A DNA stretch of 64,000 nt from Psilocybe azurescens (lineage: Eukaryota > Basidiomycota > Agaricomycetes > Agaricales > Agrocybaceae): positions 124,001 through 188,000 of the forward strand of contig JAJIRX010000195.1 in NCBI GenBank assembly GCA_023853785.1, given 5' to 3'. The notes beneath the pieces were generated by a model. The model worked only from the letters and a program-made list of their open reading frames with translations, was not told where the DNA came from and made no database searches. The position numbers and the translations under genes are program-made. Positions 47,620-58,600 of this stretch are shown one piece after another; positions within the stretch are counted from its first letter, which is position 1, and the number at the start of each line of letters is the position of its first letter.

Positions 47620-50600
47620 ATGTCCATCACTAGCACTGTGTGTTTTTGTTTCTCAAATGTTCTGCATACTAATCATTATTTTGTAGGAGTTGCATAGAAC
47701 TCGGCCACTGAGGTCGTCTCCATTGGCTGGGCCCTCTGTGGTCTCGCTCGGTGACCAGCAGCCAGCTCGCCCTGTTTCCGCGCATAGTCCCCTTGGTTCA
47801 AAGTCCAAATCATTTCAGACACTCTCCAGGCCAAGCTCCCTCTACACCACACCCTCCACATACGCTCCACCGCCCTCCTGGCAGTCCCCACACCGCAGAC
47901 GGCCTTCCACGGCTCCCGGCCCGGCCCGCCCATACAGCGAGCACGACTCGTTCAACGACGACGACGGGCTTGGTCCCAACCTCCATGTCCGTTATTCCTC
48001 GTCGCTCCTCTCAGTGTCCGAAACTAGACCGTCGAGCATATCCCTCGACCCAGACGGTCCGCTGAAGAATCCCAGGCCAATTCTCAAACACCGCACGAGC
48101 TTCCATAGTTCCCCGTCGAGCTTATCGTCTTCCGTCTCATCCACGGAAGATGTCCGGTTTTCTGCCGCTGATAAAGGCAAGGAGAAGATGGACGCCTCCT
48201 CCCCCCGTTTGTCCAACAGCCATGGCTACACGGCTCAGACGGCTCAGACGGACGAGTCGTGGTATACGTTCTCCCCGTACGCGACGACGCCTAAATTTTC
48301 GCGTCTGGGACTCGCTTCGGCTGGTGTCGTCATGCCTGTGTCCGCCAAGGAGCTCGCACGCTCCAAGTCGTCCGCGTCGAGAACTAAAGGCCAGAGCGCC
48401 GGCGCACCGTCCCAGGGCTTATCGCGCACAACATCGTCCGCCTCATCCTCCATGCGAGGCAGGCAATCGTCTACTATAACCGACGAACACGGGCTCCTGA
48501 CGAGCAACCGTGCTAACCAGCAGGCACGCGCAAGACCCCAGCCGCAACCTCTCCAGCAACAACGGCCCCAGGCCCCCGCCCCTACTTCAGGGTCTGCATC
48601 TGGATCTCCATCAGCCACATCATGGTTGAATGTGCCCCCGCCCGCACGTACCCGGATTGGGACAGGTGGTTTCAAAGCTACCGCGAGGGGTACCATCGCC
48701 TCCGCCACACCTACAGATGTATCTGCGAGTAGCAGCCGCTCCAGTACGAGCACGAGTGTGAGCACGAGGAGGACAAGCACGACAAGCGTTAGCAACAGCG
48801 TTGCGTCGTCTTCTACGAGTTTGCCGTCTTCCGCATCTTATCAGCAGCTGCCGCAGATAAAGAAAGAGGAGAAAGTGAAGAAAGAAAAGCGCAAGTCGTT
48901 GAGCTTGAGCTTGGGCTTGAGGTCATGGCGGTCGTTGCGTGTGGCCTCTCCTTCTACGTCTGCCTTGGAAACTGCGGATAAAGATCGAGACGAGGCAACA
49001 ATGATACCACTTCCTTCGCCTCCCCTCGCTGCCCATTTTCCTGACTCTCCTACGAGTCCTAGTTTCGTCATCGCCGCCGCCGTAGCTGTGGTATCAGCTC
49101 CTTCCACCGAGTCTGTGCCTATATCTTCTATCACGAACCAGACTCCACTCCCAATCCCAACACGAATATCAATGTCGACTTCACCCTTGCCTTCGAAACT
49201 TATCTCAACACCAGCGCGTAATTCAATATCGTCCTCAACTGCAGTGCCTGCCCCATCAACGACATTGGACGCAGCGCCTGTACACAAATTGAAGAAACGC
49301 AAATCAGCATCGGCGATTTTGGCCCGGGTAAAGAGCTGGCGGTGGGGTGCTGGTGCTGGCGGGAGAGGAGGCCGCGGTGCAGGTGCGGGCGGTGTTGATG
49401 GCCTTAATGTCGATGGTGCAAGTGTTGCAGTTGCAGTTGACGGAGAGGACAAGGCTGAGGGAGTAAATGTGGATGCGGTCATTCCTGTGCCTGCGCTTGT
49501 GGTCGGGGGCGAGGATGTAGACCCAAGGAAAGCGGAAGCAGCAGAGGCGGAGGTACAATCAAAGCCGGAAGTGGAAGTCGAGGTAGTTGTCGGGAGTCAG
49601 CAGCAGCATCCATCCGAGGACGATGTCGGCGCTGAGGCCAATATTCTCCTCGCACGCCAGCCCGATGTGGTATCAGCCAAAGAAACAACAGATTCGAGCC
49701 CAACCCCACATCGACATCTCCATCATCTCCATCCCTGTCCCCTGCGACAATATTCACCCCCATGCCCACACAGCTCGATACCTTAATACCCAGTCCGAAT
49801 CTGCACGTCTCATCAGATAACGTGCCGGGGTATATCCAGAGCCAGCTGCAGCTCCTGACGCAAACTGATACACGGCCGTCTCCAGCCGTCCTTGCGCTCG
49901 TGGAAGCTATGGCGCCAGCGCTCGCTTCGAGCCTGCATTCTTCGTCAACGCCGGCTTCCAGTCCGACCTCGACCTCGAGCTTGAGTGCCGATGTCGATGT
50001 CGCTGTTGATGAAGACTTTGTTCCTAGTTCGAATTCTGATTCGACTTTGACTTTGGTTTCCGAGCAACATGAGCAGGAGCAGGATGTGGATGGCGGGAAG
50101 GTGCTAAAGAACGAGGATCGAACGGAAGCACTCGACCAGGTCCCAGTTCAAGAGCTAGACAAGGCCCCGCAGAACTTTGTTGCTGCTATCGAATCTGGCG
50201 TTCACGTCGTTGTCGACGACAAGGATGAGAGTGCACCTATTTCTGCTGCTGAAATGCCGACCGACAGCGTGGATAGTGTTCCTGCTGTTGTACGCACTTC
50301 GACGTCGTCTATCCCGCACTCTACTTTGACCGTCCCGGCCTCCGCCGCCTCCGCCCCTTCTGACCCTGTTTCAGTTGCTCCTGCGCCTCCTACTAATACA
50401 CCGCTCCTTCCATCTACATCCGCAGCAGCCACTCCCATCCCAGCCTCTGCTCAGAACCTCGCGTCCCCATCCATATCCACGCTTCGAGATCGCAGCCGGA
50501 GCCAGAGCCGAACGCGCAGTCTGAGCACAACCAGGGCGCGCAGCCGCTCCGTGCGCAGGATCTGGAATTCACTCGTATGCGGCGCCGCGGACGCTGAGCA

Positions 50601-50730
50601 GATGGCCATCGAGGCGTGGGCGGAGGTGCAGGCCAGACAAAATGCTGCAGGCGACTTGGAGACGGCGACAACGACGACAATGGGCGCGGATACGGGAAGG
50701 GGACGGAAAAGGGGATGGCGCGAGATGTGA
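47620..50730 (+). CDS. about 1000-residue Ser/Pro-rich disordered protein
   Basis: Function not recognised. A 6-codon first exon (47620-47637, MSITST) joins 47687 in phase across a 49-nt intron. From there one frame runs to about 49700; the same protein continues from about 49700 to 50730 in another frame, and one additional C in the CCCC run at 49704-49707 would fuse them. No globular domain, signal peptide or membrane segment. Low-complexity Ser/Thr/Pro with basic patches: KEKRKSLSLSLGLRSWRSLR, KKRKSASAILARVKSWRW and, near the end, RDRSRSQSRTRSLSTTRARS, an RS-like stretch, followed by RRIWNSLVCG. The repeated K-S-x-S-x-hydrophobic-W pattern may be a short interaction motif. GC content is higher than that of the neighbours. 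A long antisense frame here is a shadow of the biased codons. Confidence 0.7.
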
Positions 50731-51486
50731 AAGGGAGGAATTCGGTGCGAGAGCGGGGTGGAGAGAAGGGGGTGGAGATGGATATGGATAAAGGCGATGC
50801 TGTGGTGGTGGTCGCAGTCGTGTCTGCTGGACTTGATGTGCCCTCGCCGATGGTGAAAGTGGCTACAGCGTGAGGCGTTGCGGACGGCGAGCGGGTCCCA
50901 TATGGTACGAAACGAAACGAAACGACATCGCGAAACGCGAACGGAAACCCCAATTTCTCTCTCCTTTATTATCAATGTGGACTTTTTATCTCTTACTCGA
51001 ACACTCTCCTATAGAATCGTTCCCGACGCTCTTATTCAATCTTTTTGCATATTCCCAAACTGTTCGTTCCCCTTTACCCTTCAATTGTACATATCCATCC
51101 TGCCATTTTATTTTAACCTTCAATTTGTTGACTTGCGTCCATGTTTACTATACAGTATCTTCTATATATGTTGGAGCAAAATATCTTTTATAATGTAATT
51201 GCATTTAGGCGTTTGAACTGGCCTGTTGAGTCAACAGTTTCCACAGAGATAATGTGGCGAGGGAGGACTGTGACGTGTTGTCGCTCAGGAATCATTGCTT
51301 TACACGTTGCAAAATTTTGATTAGACAGTCGTCGCCAGCCTCTCCCACTTCCTCCTACATACTTCACGAGAATGTTACACAAGATATATAATTTATATGC
51401 TCGTCATTGGTTATTCCATCCGAGTATCAAAAACAGAACAATGTAGCAAAGTGGAGTGTCAAAATGCGTAAGAAGTTAATTGTCCG
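50731..51486. other. convergent intergenic region
   Basis: Contains the 3' ends of the disordered protein gene and of the first membrane paralog. T-rich stretch 50960-51190; no gene supported. Confidence 0.4.
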
Positions 51487-52789
51487 TTACATTATGGAAA
51501 GGAAACTGAATAAAAAGTACACCGGGATAAGGTCGAGTATTGAAATGGGTCTGCACCCAGATTCCATATTAGTCGTCGTATCGTGGGGTGGATGTTCGCT
51601 GATATTCGTGTGAACAGAGGGACCACTCGTCGTCGCATGGGCAGAAGCACCTCGGGCGCTCGAAGAGTCGGTGGGCGCAATCTGAGAAAGAAGGCTGTGC
51701 TGAGAAGGCGAAGCGGCATGCCTACTGAATGCAGATTTGGATGAGGCGGAGGGATCGTTGCGGGATAGAACTGGAGGCATGTGCGAGGGGGTGTAGGGAA
51801 CGGCAGTTTGTGGGGCCATTCTAGGATTGTCCATTAGCCCGAATTGATTATTGTCTATGGGCTGATACCGCGACGTGACGAATGGTGTTAATTGAGAGTT
51901 GGAAGGTGTGTGTCTGGTCCAGACTGCAAGCAGTAGAAAGGTACGAGTAAGAATTGAAATGAAATGTCGAAATTTAGATAGGAAGAGTGGAACTGTGACG
52001 ACTTACGACTCTGGTTCCGAGGATCAAACTTTCTCTCGAATTTCTTCTCTCTTCGATGCTTCCATATGAATAGAATGGCAAGGATAGCCATAACGATGAG
52101 TGCAATGCCACCTATCACTCCACCAACGATGGCTCCCATATGTGATGTGCTAGATGCGTTAGCAGGCAAACCAGATGACGTATGGGATGCGCTCGAGCTT
52201 GTTAATGATCCTGTTGTGGAAGAGAGTGTAATTGACGTGCGTATCAAAGAAGATGAGGAGGTGGAGGAAGATTTCGACGACGATGAAGACGAAGAGGATG
52301 AGGATGATGAGGATGTGAGGGAGGTAGCACCAGGGTCTGGAAGAACGACCGTGATGTAGTCAAGGAAGTAAGTGGCATTTTTGGATAGCACGGTGATGAG
52401 TAGCGTATGTGTAGTAGGTGTCAAGGTTCCAGAAGCGTAGAATCGTTGCTGGTATTGAACGGCAGCTGTTTGTGTCCCACTGAAGAGCGTCGGTGACCCA
52501 TTATCAATGCTGTATGACGACGAAGGAGGGCCATCCAGGCTATTGGGATTGATCGTGCCAAACACACTCACCCTTGTACCTGCGCAATATTCAAGACTTC
52601 TAGTAAGATGTGAGTTGTCAAGATGAAAGAATTGCACTTGCCAGTAAAGGTCAAGTTTACAGTCGATCCAGTGACTGATGTGAAGGTGGTTGTGCTGTTA
52701 TACTCGCTCGATACACCTCCTGGGTTCCACGCGCTGATGGACGAGTATGAAAGAAGAGGATCGCGGTCATCAATGGCAAGGATACCCAT
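51487..52789 (-). CDS. single-pass Ser-rich membrane protein, paralog A
   Basis: Member of an Agaricomycete family of unknown role with an extracellular beta-rich domain, a Ser/Thr stalk and one transmembrane helix, resembling a cell-wall or surface sensor (inference). Exons (minus) 52789-52642, 52579-52007 and 51923-51487 give 385 residues, phases exact. Start MGILAIDDRDPLLSYSS; domain landmarks VNLTFTGTRVSVFGTI, SSSYSIDNGSPTLFSG, VQYQQRFYASGTLTPTTHTL and TYFLDYITV; poly-Ser stalk; transmembrane helix GAIVGGVIGGIALIVMAILA followed by basic KHRREKKFERKF; Ser/Pro-rich cytosolic tail. No N-terminal signal peptide is evident in the modelled start, so an additional upstream exon may be missing. 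The first intron begins with GC (GCAAGT) rather than GT. Confidence 0.8.
52580..52641 (-). other. GC-AG intron in paralog A
   Basis: The 62-nt intron has donor GCAAGT, a perfect extended match to the GC-donor consensus, and acceptor GCGCAG. Retaining it would break the conserved FTG-TRVSVFG junction, and no GT donor restores phase. Confidence 0.75.
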
Positions 52790-53581
52790 TCAGTGACGAT
52801 GATGTTATGTTAAAGATTTGAGCAGGCCTCAGCCTCGGTATGACCACCCCAGTGTAGACCTTCCTGAGCGTTTCCTTAGTAAAGGATTGGGAGAAAGCTG
52901 GCCTATGGGCGCAACATGCCGCCGTACGGCTGTTACGTTGAATGTTGAACCCTGAAAACCTTGGCGGTGTTTGTTGCCATTGCGCCGTGATGGGCGCGAT
53001 GCCATCAAAAAGTCCGTAGGACGAAAACACGATGCTCTAAGACGCTCTTGAGCTCTGAGGCACTTGAAGATCGACGACGCTCAGTCCAAGTTGAATGGCG
53101 ACAGGAAGTAATTAGGTTTGTCTCTAGCCGATATATCCACAGTCGGAGGTTCCACTCGCTACTTATCCATCCAATTAAATGATAGATCGTAGTGCCCAAT
53201 TCAAATTTCAGAGAGCAAAAATTGAGTTGAACAACATGTATTTGCACCAATCAAGAAGGGGTACAGCGCAACACCGGCGATTTCTTCATAGAGAGAAACG
53301 ATACAGTAGAGAAACATTGATCATGGGCACAGCGATGTAATGCATTATCCTCTACTAAACAGCAAACCAGGCGAACGATTTGATAGGAACATGGCGGTAC
53401 ATCAGAAAATCGAGGGAAAGAAAGGTAGTTTCTGGTTACAGTTAAGCATCGTATTGTGGGGGTAGAACGCTTGAAATCGAATAGTTTGTTATTTGAGCCG
53501 ATTCAGTATACGAGCTTCTGTCAGAACGGTTGACTGGCGAGATTTGGGCTGGCAATAGTGTGATCAAGCGGGTCGTGGTTT
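52790..53581. other. intergenic region between paralogs A and B
   Basis: No gene supported. It holds the promoter of paralog A and the 3' end of paralog B. Confidence 0.4.
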
Positions 53582-54570
53582 TTAATGGCAAGGGCAGCAC
53601 GATACGTGAGTCGGGGGTGGCGACGACAGAATAAAGGGGATTACTGTTTGTTCCGGAACTACTACGGAATTATTAAAGACCTGATTGTTATGGCTACGCT
53701 CATATCGTGTGGCAAGACTCGGCGGCATGCGAAAGGCGCTAGACGATGATTCTTCTGTCCAGACTAGGAATGAAAAGTAAGTAGGCTGCAAGTTACGAAG
53801 CAGTTGAATGTTGTGACATACAGCTCTGATTTGAAATTGGCGGAATTTGTCGAGCTTTTTGGTCTCTTCGGCGTTTTCGTAGGAAGAGAAACGCAAAAGA
53901 AGCGAATATAAGAAATGCAAGGGCGCCTACTGCACCTCCAACAATTGCACGCACATGGGACATGCTGAATGTTTTTGACTGTAACCCAGACGAAGTCAGA
54001 GGCACCCCTGAGCTTGAATTTGGCCCTGTTGTAGTAGCACCAGATGACGAAGGCGTGGTTGAGCTAAACGGCGATGAGGATGAAGAGGAGAACAGGGGTG
54101 ATGAAGGGGAAGGGTCCACTAAGGCGTCTGTGGGAGTGATTGTAAAATAGTCAAGAATGTAGGTAGCATCATTCGAAAGAATGGCGATAGTTAAAGTGTG
54201 CGAAGCGGGTGACAAAGATCCAGAGTCAAAGAATTTTTGTTGGTATTGAACGTTGCCTATCTCTGTCGCATTAAAAATGGTCTTGGATCCGTTATCAACG
54301 CTATAAGACGACACAGGACTCCCCAGCACACCGTCGATACCAATTGTACCGAACACCCTCACGTTCGTGCCTATTTAAAATCTGGTTAGATCCGAACTCC
54401 TTCGGAGAGAATTTTCACCTGCCAGAGAACAACAAGGTTGCAGTTGCTCCGGCCACAGTCGTTCCAGTTGTGGTCCCATTGAATTCGGTCTGTACGCCCC
54501 CAGATTTCCACAAAGACGTCGGGAGGTATTGGACAAGAGGGTCCCGGTCATCTATCAGGAAGACACCCAT
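53582..54570 (-). CDS. single-pass Ser-rich membrane protein, paralog B
   Basis: Tandem paralog of the preceding gene, same orientation. Exons (minus) 54570-54423, 54370-53822 and 53763-53582 give 292 residues, phases exact; exon 1 is 148 nt as in paralog A. Start MGVFLIDDRDPLVQYLPTS; landmarks TLLFSGTNVRVFGTI, SSYSVDNGSKTIFNATE, VQYQQKFFDSGSLSPASHTL and TYILDYFTI; short Ser stalk; transmembrane helix AIVGGAVGALAFLIFASFAF followed by LFLRKRRRDQK. The cytosolic tail is shorter than in A and ends with a Cys-rich CCPCH, which could be palmitoylated (inference). The first intron has a GC donor at the same site as in A. Confidence 0.8.
54371..54422 (-). other. GC-AG intron in paralog B
   Basis: The 52-nt intron starts GCAGGT and ends AATAG. 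It interrupts the codon for the Gly in FSG-TNVRVFG, the same codon as in paralog A. A GT two codons later exists (GTGAAA) but would break phase. Confidence 0.65.
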
Positions 54571-55881
54571 TTTGCGCAGGAGTCGACGATGGCTGCGAAC
54601 GCGTCTATTCCTGAGTATGTGTTATCCGCCGAGTTTTCAAGGCCGGTAAGGGTTGGACTATGAGCTCGAGATTTAAAGCCAAACTACTGGGGATTCTTAT
54701 CTCTTTAGAAAGAGATATTTTTGGCCTTTGGCAGCGAGCACTCGGCTGGGCTTGGCCTGGACGATAAATTTGCGCCATAAGACAAGAATACATCGTGTTT
54801 CTCACACGACCTATCGAGTCCAGAAATCTTTAAATGTGAAGGTGGGAAGCAAATGAGGAAGTATGATGATGTAGTTCAGCATACAACCTCGTACTACAAC
54901 TATTGTTTAGTAGTCATCGCTGTCGCCATCATCCATGAAAGATGAAATCACAAGATAATGGCAGCGCACCGAGCCTCGGTGGTGAAACCAGGCCAGCTGC
55001 ACCGTTGAACTCGAAATCAACTTCAGAGAACAAGGCTTGCCGCCTGAACTTTGGCGAAAAGCCGGACTTCCAACGGCCAAGACGGTCATGAATAGAGATG
55101 CGAGCTCATCAGATACGAGATAGCAAGTTTCGATGGTCAGGTTCCATGATGCGAGAACTTTGATAGATTCCAGCTGATGGAGAAGAATAACAGCTTGGAG
55201 TGAGTAAAGGCAAATCGTTTATGTACTTTGGGATCAGAGTTTGACAGCTTAGTAATTAGAGCGGAGCTCGAAATCCCATTAGTAGTCCCAGCTTCCTCAC
55301 GCATTCCTTGCCAAACTGTGGCTAAACTATCTGCAATTAATTGGGATCTCCAATCTGTCTAGTCTGGTGACTGAAGATACAGCTCTCTAGCTACGTACTG
55401 CAGACTGCAGCCGTCAACTTTCTTATTTGCTGCCTCCCTCCCACACTTCTGGGGTATCTTTAGGATCGTCGTGGTTGCCACCGACCCTGACACCTGGGCG
55501 GACCCCACATTCGGATCAACGATGAAGATCTTCTCGCTCTCAGTCCAATTTGGGGACACCTCTTGTACCAAAACTTTCCTCATTTTTCTCGTGTCTCGAA
55601 TCAGGACCCACGTAAGTTCCTGTATGTCTGGGTGGTCGAGACTCGATGCTGATGTGCAATCAATCGCTATTTGAAAGGGAGGATCCGGGGCATACCATAC
55701 AGATCTGAAACACGAGGCGACTAGCGCCTTTCTGGAGGGACCCTGGAGGACTTGACCAACAACGGTGCCTTGAGGACTAAAGCGTACAACGGTACCGTCT
55801 GAAGAACGTGATGTCCGGTAACGCCCAAATTTTAATTTCCTTCTCTTTTCCATCCATCACCGTTGTCTTACTTCATGAGTT
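54571..55881. other. region between paralogs B and C
   Basis: A 164-codon minus-strand open frame with an ATG at 55853 (to 55359) lies directly upstream of paralog C. It is intronless, has no recognised domain (QELTWVLIRDTRKMRKVLVQ is its most gene-like stretch), and could be a real gene or chance; I do not call it. Confidence 0.35.
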
Positions 55882-57309
55882 ATGGGTACAAGGATTGTGG
55901 ATGATAGGGATCCTTCAATAGTTTATACCAGCGGATGGGGTACAGCGGGTGGTCCCAATGAACAGAACTTTACAACATCGTGGACCACGTCACAAGGGCC
56001 TTCAGCGACATTACATTTTACTGGTAAGCAATTCCTTGTTCGCCATCGCTCGGTTGTTAACGTTTTGCTTCCGACCACCAGGGTCTGGTGTCGCCGTGTA
56101 TGGTACAATCACGAACGAAGGCCTGGGCAATGCTCCTATCTCTGCGTATAGTATAGACGGCGGAGCGCAAACCGTGTATACTGGAATACAGACAAGTAGC
56201 ATCCAGTACAAGGTTCGGTTCTTCCAGTCGGCGACACTTTCATCTGGCGACCATACGCTGGTTGTTACTTGTGCCACTGGAGACGCCTTTCTCTACTTGG
56301 ATTATTTTGAGGTCACACTACCTTCGATCATTTCAAGTTCATCCCGTTCCACCTCATCCGCTACGCCAACGTCATCACGCTCGTCCACCACCTCCTTATC
56401 CCTATCCTCTTCTTCTTCCTCGACCTCCTCGTCGACCTCCTCCTCATCTACTTCCTCCAAGGTCTCGTCTATTTCATCCACCACCAGTACTTCCGACACC
56501 CCGCAGTCTCACGTCACCGAAATCATATCGTCAACGGTCACTGTAACTTCGGATGGCTCAAAGGCACCGGACGTCAATTTATTTTCTTCATCCAGCAAAT
56601 CTGTTGCCATTGGGCCTATAGTTGGAGGCGTGGTGGGAGGCGTCTTGGTTTTAGCTCTCCTTATATTCTTGTTTCTTTTTTTGTCGGCGGCGCAGAAGGC
56701 GGTATACTAGTCCTATTACCCTTCCCAATTCCCCTAGCACTAATCGTCAGTATTTCCTTATTTCATCCTATGGCGTCCGCTTACTCCATTCTCTTTCTGA
56801 CAGGCCTTACAACCCAACTTGTCACTCCTTTCCCCGTCGCTACTCCAAGCACACCTTACTCCCCAACCTACCCTGAAGCCACAGGAAGCCCGAGCCAGTC
56901 ACTAGAAACCCATCAACAGATCCTTACGGGTACCATGCATCACAGCACTCATGCATCGGGGCTACTATCACAAGCATATTCTGCCGAAAGTGTGCCCATG
57001 ACCCAATCCACTCTCTCACTTTTGCCTAAGAGACGGGATGATGGATCTGCTGCTAAGACCTATGTCCACGAATATCCACCGAGCGTGAATGCATCCCCCA
57101 GTCCCAATATCGTCGCGGCAGGGTCTTACGAAACCGCTGCGCAAGTACATCCCACCAGCGCAATTGTCTTGGAAAAGAAGGGTTTAACTGGCCAATCATA
57201 TATATCAAGCTCTCCAACAACGCAGTCTGCGATAGGTCATATCAATACAAGACAACGTTCTTCTGGTTTCACTTATGATCCTCCACCGAGTTACAATGAT
57301 ATTCGATAG
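55882..57309 (+). CDS. single-pass Ser-rich membrane protein, paralog C
   Basis: Third paralog, opposite strand. Exons 55882-56023, 56082-56745 and 56804-57309. Start MGTRIVDDRDPSIVYTSGWG; landmarks LHFTGSGVAVYGTI, ISAYSIDGGAQTVYTG, IQYKVRFFQSATLSSGDHTL and LYLDYFEV; long Ser/Thr stalk; transmembrane helix AIGPIVGGVVGGVLVLALLI; then an Arg-rich stop-transfer RRRRRYTSPITLPNSPS and a cytosolic tail ending DPPPSYNDIR, a PPxY motif that could recruit a WW-domain (NEDD4/Rsp5) ubiquitin ligase. At 56676-56682 a T7 run must be T6 to reach the Arg stretch; as written the frame stops at 56708-56710. The first intron here has a normal GT donor (GTAAGC). Confidence 0.8.
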
Positions 57310-57721
57310 TCCTGCCTGCTCCATTACTCAGTAGTCATGTATATTTGTTAAGATTAATGTATTGCTGGGTTAAACGTTGGTAATACAGGGTAAAGTGTTT
57401 TACGAAGTGATTAAAACATCGAGGAATATACGTATACACGAAAGACTACCATTATATAGCAAAGTAAAGGTGATAGATATCAGCAAAATCGGATCCGGTG
57501 CACATTGGCAAGTTCCAAGACGAATATAATTATAAACGTGTAAGATAGCAATTAAGAAAAGAGGAAAGCAAAGCGACAGTACAGGCTGGTGTTCCTTGTA
57601 AAATTGAAGATAGCGTGTGGATATCAAGAATTCTGTGATGAGATCTTGTGGGCACCCGGCAAACAAAGTGGGACCTCAAGAAACGATCAGGAAGAGACGA
57701 AGTTCATCGACATGCTTCGGT
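57310..57721. other. convergent intergenic region
   Basis: AT-rich, with no gene. Holds the 3' ends of paralog C and of the next minus-strand gene. Confidence 0.5.
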
Positions 57722-58600
57722 TCAGCGCTCATCTTTCAACAGGGCCCATTCGGCGGATGAAGCCGAGCGGATAGCAAAAGCAAGACTCTCAAGCTGAGCG
57801 GCTTTGCAACGATCATCTGAGAGCAAGGACCCAAATCGTGTGGCGAGAATATTATGATCAAGACCCCTCATAGACAGAAGCTCGTATTTCGAGAAGCCTG
57901 TTTCCCTGAGACTATCCAAAATCAAAGGGTTACCGTATTGCTTTTTTGCAAAAACATGCGAACGTCGTCGAAGTGCTGAGATGCATTTGCCATCGGTACA
58001 TGTACATTTGCGGGAAGGCTGTTTTGATGCGCATCTTCATCACGTTTGGTGAATGATGAACGTTGGTTCTCGGTTGGTTGCTGGGAGGACGCTTGTCGTT
58101 GAAAAGGGGATTGAACGCGAGAGGGCACTGTTTGAGACACATTTCCATCGCGTCTAATGAGTGGGGAGCGTGGGTTCACAGTGAATTGCTGAGAGAGCTC
58201 CTGCCGTAGAAAAGGCTGGTTTGGATGAGACGGCGGAAGTTGGAAAGGTGTCTGGCTGTGAACAGAAGATGCATGGGGTTGATGAGGCAATTTTGATCGC
58301 GGTTGATATGGTTGCTGTTCGATAGGCTTCTGGAGAGGCAATCCAGCTGTTTGTTGCTTTTCCAAGGTAGCCATTCGTGACCCATGATATTCCAGCGCCA
58401 CAAGATTATCTCCACTTCCCTTGTGCAGCTGCGCAGGCTTCTTTGCCTGTTCCTTTTGCTATATGGTGGGTAAGATAACAGATGTGAACCATTAATTTTA
58501 GACTTACCCTTTTTCTTCGTTGTCTGATTCTATGCTGTTTTCTAAAAGCTTTCCAATAGGCTTTGTTACGAGCCTTAGTACTAGGAGATCTTGATGACAT
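57722..58600 (-). CDS. orphan protein with conserved C-terminal domain, copy 1
   Basis: Function not recognised. Exon 1 (58600 to about 58508) is very basic (KAYWKAFRKQHRIRQRRKR); a 49-nt intron then joins QKEQAKKPAQLHKGSGDNLV in phase. The middle is Gln/Pro/Ser-rich and has an imperfect repeat (SPLIRRDGN / SSFTKRDED with neighbouring SQQ(F/P)T). The C-terminal part, from HFDDVRMFLQKK through YGNPLILDSLRETGFSKYEL and LSSDDRCK-like LLSDDRCKAAQLESLAF to SASSAEWALL, is shared with the gene at 62374-63490. The frame breaks inside an A6 run (57942-57947); seven A would restore it. Basic N-terminus and absence of membrane segments suggest a nuclear protein (inference). Confidence 0.65.

Noticed and set aside
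48244..49482. Long antisense open frames (183 and 213 codons) opposite the Ser-rich gene
   Set aside because: They mirror the low-complexity Ser/Pro codons of the sense strand and have no intron signals or domains.
55359..55853. 164-codon minus-strand frame next to membrane paralog C
   Set aside because: No domain, no introns in an intron-rich genome, and it occupies the probable promoter of paralog C; kept only as a note.
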